Source: an uncultured Alphaproteobacteria bacterium
GTDB lineage: Bacteria > Pseudomonadota > Alphaproteobacteria > Rs-D84
DNA: 6,727 bases
Direction of reading: 5' to 3'
NCBI GenBank assembly: GCA_946625925.1
Contig: CAMOTP010000041.1
Span: forward strand, 1 to 6,727
Part shown: positions 1 through 4,776 of the stretch, one piece after another
Numbering within the stretch: position 1 is the first letter of the stretch
How the letters are laid out: each line of letters opens with the position of its first letter
Notes under the pieces: generated by a model
The model's database searches: none
Told to the model about the DNA's origin: nothing
Seen by the model: the letters and a program-made list of their open reading frames with translations, nothing else
Position numbers and translations under genes: made by a program

Positions 1-429
1 TTCGGTGACGGAAACCTTGTCGCCCTGCACCAATGCATTTAATATATCCATTATTGTCGCACGTTGTTTATCGTTTGCCAATTTCCAATATAATGTTATT
101 AAACGCAATGTTTCATTTTTGGACATGGGGTCGTCTTCATCAGGTGCGCCAACACGACGTGATTTGTTGGCCTTGGTTTCTTCGGGCAAATTACCCGGCA
201 GTCCGCAAAAGAAAAATGATACAGGTGTGTCCAATGCACGTCCAACCTGAAATAAGCGAGCCGCAGAAATACGATTTGCCGCAGATTCATATTTTTGAAT
301 CTGTTGACATGATACCCCACAACGTTCGCCCAAATCTTTCTGGGATAACCCCAACATACAACGGCGCAACTGCATCCGATGCCCAATATGGTCGTCAATT
401 GGGTTTTTTACATATTCTTTTCCGGCCAT
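1..429 (-). CDS. XRE-family helix-turn-helix regulator, PraR/PhrR-like (3' end off window)
   Basis: Translating the minus strand from ATG at 429-427 gives 143 residues with no stop before the window edge, so the C-terminus is missing, probably only a few residues. An AAGAAGGGA ribosome binding site lies just upstream of the ATG. Residues about 13-68 form a Cro/CI-type helix-turn-helix: LRRCMLGLSQKDLGERCGVS carries the first helices, followed by QQIQKYE, NRISAARL and the PVSFFF end. This block closely resembles the short alphaproteobacterial XRE regulators of the PraR/PhrR type. A hydrophilic linker (residues about 84-102, KANKSRRVGAPDEDD) leads to a second helical stretch (LRLITLYWKLANDKQRATIMDIL) that in the family continues to a short C-terminus. 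It should be a cytoplasmic DNA-binding dimer. Its targets are unknown. It is transcribed divergently from gpmI, so autoregulation and control of gpmI are plausible inferences. Confidence 0.9.
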   Translation of the reverse strand, partial: MAGKEYVKNPIDDHIGHRMQLRRCMLGLSQKDLGERCGVSCQQIQKYESAANRISAARLFQVGRALDTPVSFFFCGLPGNLPEETKANKSRRVGAPDEDDPMSKNETLRLITLYWKLANDKQRATIMDILNALVQGDKVSVTE

Positions 430-467
430 TTTTTCCCTTCTTGGTTAAAAAGTTATCTTTCCTGTAA

Positions 468-496
468 TTTATAATATTTTTTTCGTTGTATTGCAA
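468..496 (-). promoter_or_regulatory. Predicted promoter of the XRE regulator
   Basis: On the minus strand TTGCAA (496-491, 4/6 to the sigma-70 -35 consensus) is followed after exactly 17 bases by TATAAA (473-468, 5/6 to the -10). Transcription would begin near 461, giving a leader of about 32 bases. The -35 overlaps the predicted gpmI -35 on the other strand. The call rests on consensus and spacing only, in an AT-rich region where such matches can arise by chance. Confidence 0.5.
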
Positions 497-513
497 TAGA
501 AATTACTTATAAT
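486..513 (+). promoter_or_regulatory. Predicted promoter of gpmI
   Basis: A perfect TATAAT at 508-513 is preceded after 16 bases by TTGTAT at 486-491, a weak -35 (3/6). Transcription would start near 520, about 22 bases before the gpmI ATG. The perfect 10-bp palindrome TATTGCAATA (489-498) lies across the facing -35 elements of this promoter and the xre promoter. The -10 is convincing; the -35 is not, so an activator or an alternative -35 is possible. Confidence 0.5.
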
Positions 514-529
514 TACCCCGTAGTAATTT
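500..529. promoter_or_regulatory. Inverted repeat flanking the gpmI -10; possible operator
   Basis: AAATTACT (500-507) and its exact reverse complement AGTAATTT (522-529) are separated by 14 bases, so the arms are centred 22 bp apart, about two helical turns. The -10 TATAAT and the predicted transcription start lie between them. A further AATTAC at 511-516 is 10 bp from the first copy, and GTAATT occurs at 464-469 beside the xre -10. This arrangement suits a dimeric repressor such as the divergent XRE protein, but binding is inference. Confidence 0.4.
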
Positions 530-541
530 TAGGAGAAAAAT

Positions 542-2011
542 ATGAAAAAGCCTGTGGTTTTATGTATTATGGATGGTGTGGGAATAAACGCAAAACGCGA
601 ACACAATGCGGTTAAATTGGCAAATATGCCTTTCTTTAATTCGTTATTAGAAAAATATCCACATTCAAAATTACGTGCGGATGGTGAATTCGTTGGTTTA
701 CCAAATGGATTAATGGGAAATTCCGAGGTAGGACATATTACAATCGGTTCTGGACGGGTGGTACGTCAGTATTTATTACGTTTTAAACAAGAAAATTGGT
801 ATAAAAACGAAAAATTACAGAATTTTATATCATCTGTACGAAAAAATGGTGGAATCGTTCATTTCGCAGGGTTAATGTCAACGGGTTGTGTCCATGCCAG
901 TATCGATGATGAATTAACTATCATAAAACACATTTTAGATGCTGGTCTGCGTGTATGTATTCACTTTGTTGCGGACGGGCGTGATGTGCCACCAAAATCT
1001 GCCGCAGAATTCGTAAATAAGATAAAAACAGATTTAACAGATTATTTAAATGATAATCGTGCATTTTTTGGAACATTAACTGGGCGTTATTGGACAATGG
1101 ATAGAAATCATAATATGGATAGAACCGAATTGGCATTTAACGCGATTGCAAAGGCTCAAGCTGAATTTTCTGCACCAGATATCGATACCGCATTATCTGA
1201 TGCATATGCACGTGGTGAAACAGATGAATTTATAAAACCTGTTGTTATAAATGCAACACCAATTACAGAAAAAGATGGTTTTATATGGGGAAATTATCGT
1301 TCGGATCGTTCACGTCAAATCGTGCGCGAAATGATTAAAACCGGGGCACAAATTTTATGTTTTTCTCAATACGGTGAAGGATTAAATGAATTATGCCCTG
1401 CACTGTTGGATGATGAAATTCATATCAATTCTTTGGGACAAATTTTGGCCAAAAGCGGTAAAACACAGTTGCGTATTGCCGAAACAGAAAAATATAATCA
1501 TGTGACTTATTTTTTTGATATTGAAAGTAATGATGAATTGCCTGGTATGAAAAAAGTTTTAATAAAATCACCCGATGTCGCAACATTTGATTTAAAACCA
1601 GAAATGTCCGCAATCGAAGTCACAGATACATTGATTGATGAATTGCCAAATTTTGATGTTATCATATTAAATTATGCTAATGGCGATATGGTCGGTCATA
1701 CTGGCAACGAGAACGCGGCAATACGTGCCATGGAAACATTGGATACACAATTGGCACGATTGGTACCAGCAGTTTTGGAATTGGGTGGTGCGTTGCTGAT
1801 TACGGCAGACCATGGTAATTGTGAAGTTATGTGGGATTATGAAAACAATACACCATGGACCGCACATACAACAAATCCTGTGAATTTTATCGTTGTGGGA
1901 TTGGGTGATGTTGTTGTTCACGATGGTGGATTGTCCGACATCGCACCAACAATGTTGCACATATTAAATTTGCCACAACCCACCGATATGACTGGAAAAT
2001 CACTTATATAA
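542..2011 (+). CDS. gpmI: 2,3-bisphosphoglycerate-independent phosphoglycerate mutase
   Basis: The enzyme interconverts 3- and 2-phosphoglycerate in cytoplasmic glycolysis and gluconeogenesis, using two Mn ions and a phosphoserine intermediate. The 489-residue product is slightly shorter than the usual 505-515. The phosphatase-fold residues are all visible: D11 in MDG, nucleophile S61 in MGNSEVGH, D382 and H386 in NGDMVGHTG, D423 and H424 in TADHGN, and H442 in AHTTNP. The inserted transferase domain (about 78-290) carries H118, DGRD (145-148), R182 and R188 of GRYWTMDR, and R253/R256 of YRSDRSRQ; K317 follows in EKYNHVT. Oddities: the normally well-conserved GGVHSH reads GCVHAS (115-120), and the usual FNGGxE stretch after HVT is replaced by FDIESNDELPG. 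With all catalytic residues kept, it should be active. AGGAG (531-535) is spaced 6 bases from ATG. It is a single-gene unit closed by the terminator at 2016-2038. Confidence 0.97.
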   Translation: MKKPVVLCIMDGVGINAKREHNAVKLANMPFFNSLLEKYPHSKLRADGEFVGLPNGLMGNSEVGHITIGSGRVVRQYLLRFKQENWYKNEKLQNFISSVRKNGGIVHFAGLMSTGCVHASIDDELTIIKHILDAGLRVCIHFVADGRDVPPKSAAEFVNKIKTDLTDYLNDNRAFFGTLTGRYWTMDRNHNMDRTELAFNAIAKAQAEFSAPDIDTALSDAYARGETDEFIKPVVINATPITEKDGFIWGNYRSDRSRQIVREMIKTGAQILCFSQYGEGLNELCPALLDDEIHINSLGQILAKSGKTQLRIAETEKYNHVTYFFDIESNDELPGMKKVLIKSPDVATFDLKPEMSAIEVTDTLIDELPNFDVIILNYANGDMVGHTGNENAAIRAMETLDTQLARLVPAVLELGGALLITADHGNCEVMWDYENNTPWTAHTTNPVNFIVVGLGDVVVHDGGLSDIAPTMLHILNLPQPTDMTGKSLI

Positions 2012-2015
2012 AAAA

Positions 2016-2038
2016 CCGCCCAATCGGGCGGATTTTTT
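2016..2038. terminator. Bidirectional intrinsic terminator between gpmI and the tadA operon
   Basis: CCGCCC (2016-2021), loop AATC, and GGGCGG (2026-2031) form a 6-bp GC stem. On the plus strand it is followed by A and six T (2033-2038), ending gpmI. On the minus strand the run of A at 2010-2015 becomes the T tract, ending the tadA-membrane protein transcript. The hairpin fills the 25 bases between the two convergent stop codons. Confidence 0.88.
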
Positions 2039-2330
2039 ATCTATTTTTCGGATAAAACATTTCACGAACCAGACTGTCGATTGGATTTGCATGATGTTCA
2101 ATCAATGATGTATCGGTGACCTTGTCCTGTTTTTGAACAGTATCAACATAGGCTGTATCGTCTGGGATAGAATTATTATTTTGCGTGATGTTTTTATTTG
2201 TGTTTGGAGAATTTGCGATAATTGCAATCAATAATATAACAACAATAACCATTGCAATGCCATCACCTGTCTTTTCAGGGCTTTGTTTCGGATTTGGCAT
2301 TTTTTCTAATCTTGGGTCGTTATTATTCAT
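2037..2330 (-). CDS. Small single-pass membrane protein, function unknown
   Basis: I do not recognise this 97-residue protein. The start chosen is ATG at 2330-2328, because AAGGAAAG lies about 5 bases upstream; the frame is open further back, but that would need a much longer overlap with tadA. Residues 1-23 are polar and proline/lysine-rich, residues 24-39 (GIAMVIVVILLIAIIA) form one hydrophobic segment, and residues 40-97 are a polar, Asn/Asp/Thr-rich tail ending in VREMFYPKNR. There is no cleavable signal peptide; the segment is more likely a short signal anchor. The start overlaps the tadA stop by 8 bases (ATGAATAA), suggesting translational coupling. The stop codon overlaps the terminator's T tract on the other side, so the gene fills the space fully. 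It may be a lineage-specific envelope protein with only operon linkage to tadA. Existence is well supported; role is not. Confidence 0.75.
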   Translation of the reverse strand: MNNNDPRLEKMPNPKQSPEKTGDGIAMVIVVILLIAIIANSPNTNKNITQNNNSIPDDTAYVDTVQKQDKVTDTSLIEHHANPIDSLVREMFYPKNR

Positions 2331-2787
2331 CTTGGCTTTCCTTGGCTTTACGTCTTTGTTTAAAAAATTCACGTAATAATGCTGCGGATTCGTCTGCAAA
2401 TTCCGGCATTTGTTGAATTTTTGGTTTCCATAGGTGTTTATCTGTATCAAAAATACGTGCGTTTGCCGTTATTCCCCCACCCTTTTCATCGGTTGCAGCA
2501 AAATATATATTACGAATACGTGCAAAAGATATTGCTGTCGCACACATGGCACACGGTTCCAATGACACATAAATATCACAATCGTCCAAAAATTTAGTAC
2601 CAAGTTTTTTACATGCACGGTTGATTGCAACAATTTCTGCATGTAATGTTGGATTTTTGCTTTTTTGTACTCTGTTTTCACCACGTGCAATAATTTTACC
2701 ATCGCGAACAATTACCGCACCGATTGGAACATCATTGTGTGCAAATGCTTTCCTTGCCAAAATAATTGCTTGATTCATAAAGTCCAT
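2323..2787 (-). CDS. tadA: tRNA(adenosine-34) deaminase
   Basis: TadA deaminates adenosine 34 of tRNA-Arg(ACG) to inosine in the cytoplasm, which allows one tRNA to read several CGN codons. The 154-residue product has the cytidine-deaminase fold. H49 and catalytic E51 in PTLHAEI, and C79 and C82 in EPCAMC, give the full zinc site; VPIGAVIV (20-27) precedes them, and the basic C-terminal helix with FFKQRRK is typical of bacterial TadA. ATG at 2787-2785 is chosen because MDFMNQAIILARKA aligns with the usual TadA beginning; an in-frame GTG at 2796 would add three residues, and no clear ribosome binding site discriminates. The gene is divergent from rsmD with only 17 bases between start codons, and its 3' end overlaps the small membrane protein gene by 8 bases, forming a two-gene operon. 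Confidence 0.95.
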   Translation of the reverse strand: MDFMNQAIILARKAFAHNDVPIGAVIVRDGKIIARGENRVQKSKNPTLHAEIVAINRACKKLGTKFLDDCDIYVSLEPCAMCATAISFARIRNIYFAATDEKGGGITANARIFDTDKHLWKPKIQQMPEFADESAALLREFFKQRRKAKESQDE

Positions 2788-2797
2788 GTTGTACACT
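2770..2797 (+). promoter_or_regulatory. Possible rsmD promoter giving a leaderless mRNA
   Basis: TTGATT (2770-2775, 4/6) is separated by 16 bases from TACACT (2792-2797, 4/6). Transcription would begin about 7 bases later, at or next to the rsmD ATG at 2805. rsmD has no recognisable ribosome binding site, which agrees with a leaderless message. The promoter lies inside the 5' end of tadA. Both hexamers are only moderate matches. Confidence 0.3.
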
Positions 2798-2809
2798 TTA
2801 ATACATGGA
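2783..2809. repeat. Inverted repeat enclosing the tadA and rsmD start codons
   Basis: TCCATGT (2783-2789) and ACATGGA (2803-2809) are exact reverse complements separated by 13 bases. The first arm contains the tadA start codon (minus strand) and the second contains the rsmD start codon (plus strand). The palindrome TGTACA (2790-2795) lies between them. Part of the symmetry follows from both genes beginning ATG-GA, so a role as an operator is uncertain. Confidence 0.5.
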
Positions 2810-3356
2810 TTCTAAATTGCAAATCATTTCCGGTAAATATAGGGGTAAAAAGTTATTTTTACCTGCTGGCGCGCGTCCAACACAAAGTTTGGCACGTGGT
2901 GCATTGTTTAATATGATAAATTGTATTGTTGATAACACACAAAACATGACCGTATGGGATGTTTTTGCGGGGTCTGGGGCATTTGGATTAGAATATTTGT
3001 CGCGGTTTAATAATGCAAATATTATATTCACAGATAATTCAAATAAATCTATTGATGCAATAAAAAAGAATTTAGCATCTGTTTCGGAAAGTACCCGGGT
3101 TGATTATACTAATGCTTTGTTTGTTGTGGAAAAATACGGTACAACGGCTGATTTGATATTTATCGACCCACCATATTCTGATTTTAATATTGGTGTTTTA
3201 TTTGTGAAAAAATTAACCACAGTTGCCAAACCTGGTGCAATTTTGGTGTGGGAATTTGAAAAAATTCAAGATATGCCTGAAATCGATAAAAATTGGGAAA
3301 TTGTACGTGATAAAACATATGGTCGCGCGCGCTTCTTGATTTTACGTCGGATTTAA
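2805..3356 (+). CDS. rsmD: 16S rRNA (guanine-966-N2)-methyltransferase
   Basis: RsmD uses S-adenosylmethionine to methylate N2 of G966 in 16S rRNA during small-subunit assembly. The 183-residue length is usual. The N-terminal IISGKYRGKKL (7-17) is diagnostic. The Rossmann-fold motif I is DVFAGSGAFGLE (52-63), the acidic residue ending strand 2 is D77 in IIFTDNS, and the catalytic DPPY motif is at 121-124; YGRARFLIL near the end is also typical. An oddity is the motif normally close to RPTxDRVRExLFN, which here reads RPTQSLARGALFN (24-36), losing the usual D, R and E. ATG at 2805 is the natural start; TTG at 2817 would also give a family-like beginning (MQIISGKYRG). Neither has a visible ribosome binding site. 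No terminator follows; the next gene starts 68 bases downstream in the same direction. Confidence 0.93.
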   Translation: MDSKLQIISGKYRGKKLFLPAGARPTQSLARGALFNMINCIVDNTQNMTVWDVFAGSGAFGLEYLSRFNNANIIFTDNSNKSIDAIKKNLASVSESTRVDYTNALFVVEKYGTTADLIFIDPPYSDFNIGVLFVKKLTTVAKPGAILVWEFEKIQDMPEIDKNWEIVRDKTYGRARFLILRRI

Positions 3357-3366
3357 TTAAAATCAC

Positions 3367-3394
3367 TTGATTTCACTGATTTTTATGCTAGTTT
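3367..3394 (+). promoter_or_regulatory. Possible promoter of the 173-residue protein gene
   Basis: TTGATT (3367-3372), part of CACTTGATTT, is followed after 16 bases by TAGTTT (3389-3394, 3/6), which has a TG extension one base upstream (TGC-TAGTTT). The same ten bases CACTTGATTT recur as the rplY -35 region at 3950-3959, which raises confidence in the -35. Read-through from rsmD is an alternative, since no terminator separates the genes. Confidence 0.33.
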
Positions 3395-3424
3395 TTTCTC
3401 TGTAATAAACAAAAAGGATGTTCT

Positions 3425-3946
3425 ATGCAAAAAATAACACCTGTGGCAGGATATGAATACAATATGTTGGTTGATTTTAATTATAGTAATAGTGAACGGT
3501 TTTACCGTATGGATATGGTTTATTTAGATCGTTTTCATAAACCAATTGCTTTTGATAGTAAAAGATGCTTTATGGAAGAGGCAGATATTCAAAATATCCA
3601 TGTTGGAGATGTGGGTATATATGTACCCGAAACAATCAGGCCACATACTGATTGGATAGAAAAAGTATCTGCAACATGGCAAAAAGAATTCGATTATCAA
3701 AATCATGATTTTGAATTGGCAACTTTGTTGGGTTTTGAAAAAACCGGCAAACTGCATATTTTCGGCAAAAAAATCGGCGAAACAACTATATTATTGCGTG
3801 ATCCTGTTGTTGGTTTTAAACGTGGTGATGATTTGCTATTACAAATAGACGACAAAAAGCCTTACAGACTTATTCGTCTTATTCATAATATAAATCAAGA
3901 GTTGTTAAAGTATAATTTACAGCAACAAATGGCAAAAAAGTTATAA
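3425..3946 (+). CDS. Conserved-looking hypothetical protein, 173 residues
   Basis: I do not recognise a family. AAGGA at 3414-3418 is spaced 6 bases from ATG, and codon use matches the neighbours, so it is a real gene. No signal peptide or membrane segment is visible, so the product should be cytoplasmic. The N-terminal half is rich in aromatic residues and likely beta-rich (EYNMLVDFNY, ERFYRMDMVYLDRF, then HVGDVGIYVPE at 59-69). The middle is polar with W77 and W85. Residues 109-141 look like short strands (KLHIFGKKIGETTILLRD, then GDDLLLQID). A basic amphipathic helix ends the protein (about 148-173, with NQELLKYNLQQQMAKKL). Single C48 and scattered histidines give no obvious metal site or catalytic motif. 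It lies between rsmD and rplY, which weakly suggests a ribosome or RNA context. There is no terminator on either side, so it may be co-transcribed with rsmD. Confidence 0.85.
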   Translation: MQKITPVAGYEYNMLVDFNYSNSERFYRMDMVYLDRFHKPIAFDSKRCFMEEADIQNIHVGDVGIYVPETIRPHTDWIEKVSATWQKEFDYQNHDFELATLLGFEKTGKLHIFGKKIGETTILLRDPVVGFKRGDDLLLQIDDKKPYRLIRLIHNINQELLKYNLQQQMAKKL

Positions 3947-3952
3947 AAACAC

Positions 3953-3981
3953 TTGATTTTTCGAATGTTTTATTACATAAT
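3953..3981 (+). promoter_or_regulatory. Predicted rplY promoter
   Basis: TTGATT (3953-3958), preceded by C to give the CTTGA form common in alphaproteobacterial -35 elements, is followed after exactly 17 bases by CATAAT (3976-3981, 5/6). Transcription would start near 3988, immediately before the GC-rich hairpin of the leader, giving a leader of about 58 bases. This is the best sigma-70-type match in the window. Confidence 0.6.
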
Positions 3982-3988
3982 ATGCCGC

Positions 3989-4012
3989 GCATGACACCCT
4001 TGGAGGTCGTGC
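3989..4012 (+). promoter_or_regulatory. Stem-loop in the rplY mRNA leader
   Basis: GCATGAC (3989-3995) pairs with GTCGTGC (4006-4012) through seven base pairs including one T-G wobble; a further C-G pair forms after a one-base bulge, closing a loop of about seven bases. The stem is a GC-rich island in an otherwise AT-rich leader and would sit at the extreme 5' end of the mRNA. GGAGG (4002-4006), a ribosome-binding-like sequence, lies in the loop and upper stem. It could stabilise the message or bind a regulator such as L25 itself; that is inference. Confidence 0.45.
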
Positions 4013-4044
4013 ACAATATAAAACAAAATATAAAAGGACATTAA
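3991..4044 (+). other. Possible 17-codon leader ORF before rplY
   Basis: ATG at 3991 opens a frame encoding MTPLEVVHNIKQNIKGH, ending in TAA at 4042-4044, one base before the rplY ATG at 4046. The start is about 3 bases from the predicted transcription start and has no ribosome binding site, so it would need leaderless initiation. The rplY binding site AAAGGA lies within its last codons. If translated, it would couple ribosome passage to rplY initiation. Chance occurrence is quite possible at this length. Confidence 0.2.
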
Positions 4045-4045
4045 A

Positions 4046-4663
4046 ATGGCTATTACATTAAAAGCAGATTTTCGTGATGTTGCTGGCAAGGGGGCCGCAC
4101 GTTCACTGCGCAAAAACCAAAACATCCCTGCAGTTATTTATGGAAACAAACAAGAACCAACTGCTATCAGTTTATCAGAACGTGATTTTGGTATGTTGTT
4201 GAAACAACCAAGTTTGCGCACAAAATTATTCCAAATCGAAACACCAAAAGGCAATGAAGACGCAATGTTGATGGATATTCAATATCATCCTGTGTCTGAC
4301 CGTGTTATCCATGTGGATTTCAAACGCATTAACGTCAAAGAACCTGTTTCTGTTAGCGTTCCTTTGGAATTGACCAATGTCGATACATCCAAGGGTTTAA
4401 AAATGGGTGGTGTTTTGAACTTTGCTGTTCGTAAGGTTGCATTACGCGGTTTGGTTCATGATATGCCAGAAAAAATCGTTGTTGATTTGGCAAACTTGAA
4501 TATTGGTGAAGTGGTTCACGGTACAGATTTGGTATTACCAAATGGTATTGAATTAGGTTTGCACCAGGCAGAATTAGCATTTGTCACTATTGGTGGTAAA
4601 ATGCCAGAAGAAGCAGATAACAAACCTGCCGCTGCTGCTGCCGCTGCGCCAGCCAAGAAATAA
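4046..4663 (+). CDS. rplY: 50S ribosomal protein L25, long form (general stress protein Ctc)
   Basis: L25 binds 5S rRNA in the large ribosomal subunit. The 205-residue product is the two-domain Ctc/TL5 form rather than the roughly 95-residue E. coli form. Residues 4-92 are the 5S-binding L25 domain, with GKGAARSLRKNQNIPAVIYG (14-33) and DIQYHPVSDRVIHVDF (77-92). Residues about 99-184 are the TL5 beta domain, including GGVLN (121-125), MPEKIVVDL (140-148) and LNIGEVVHG (151-159). The tail (187-205) is low-complexity, with seven alanines encoded by a GCT/GCC/GCG run and a Lys-Lys end. AAAGGA is 7 bases before ATG. It has its own promoter and structured leader and is closed by a strong terminator, so it is probably monocistronic. 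The pth gene that often follows rplY in bacteria is absent here. Confidence 0.96.
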   Translation: MAITLKADFRDVAGKGAARSLRKNQNIPAVIYGNKQEPTAISLSERDFGMLLKQPSLRTKLFQIETPKGNEDAMLMDIQYHPVSDRVIHVDFKRINVKEPVSVSVPLELTNVDTSKGLKMGGVLNFAVRKVALRGLVHDMPEKIVVDLANLNIGEVVHGTDLVLPNGIELGLHQAELAFVTIGGKMPEEADNKPAAAAAAAPAKK

Positions 4664-4681
4664 TGATTTATTTCAACAATC

Positions 4682-4707
4682 AAACCGCCCGAATGGGCGG
4701 TTTTTTT
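4682..4707 (+). terminator. Intrinsic terminator of rplY
   Basis: AAACCGCCC (4682-4690), loop GAAT, and GGGCGGTTT (4695-4703) form a perfect 9-bp stem ending in a run of seven T (4701-4707). The GC core CCGCCC/GGGCGG is identical to that of the gpmI terminator. It insulates rplY from the heat-shock promoter downstream. Confidence 0.93.
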
Positions 4708-4744
4708 ACAGGATAATAATCTGATAAATATTTTATATTATCCC

Positions 4745-4776
4745 CTTGAAATTACCTTTTTACCTACTTATATCTG
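4745..4776 (+). promoter_or_regulatory. Sigma-32 (RpoH) heat-shock promoter of dnaK
   Basis: CTTG (4745-4748, in the context CCCTTGAAA) is followed after 18 bases by CTTATATCTG (4767-4776). This matches every fixed position of the heat-shock pattern described for alphaproteobacteria, CTTG, 17-18 bases, CYTATNTNNG. Transcription would begin near 4780, about 30 bases before the dnaK ATG. No CIRCE element (TTAGCACTC/GAGTGCTAA) is present, so HrcA control at this site is unlikely. Confidence 0.85.

Noticed and set aside
33..467. 144-codon plus-strand frame opposite the XRE regulator
   Set aside because: The minus strand encodes a clear helix-turn-helix protein over the same bases, and this frame has no binding site or family signature.
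2331..2450. Forty-residue N-terminal extension of the small membrane protein
   Set aside because: It would overlap tadA deeply, it has no binding site at its start, and a good ribosome binding site lies just before the internal ATG at 2330.
4009..4011. GTG after GGAGG in the rplY leader as an alternative L25 start
   Set aside because: Only two bases separate it from GGAGG, and the frame reading GTG is the short leader frame that stops at 4044, not the rplY frame.
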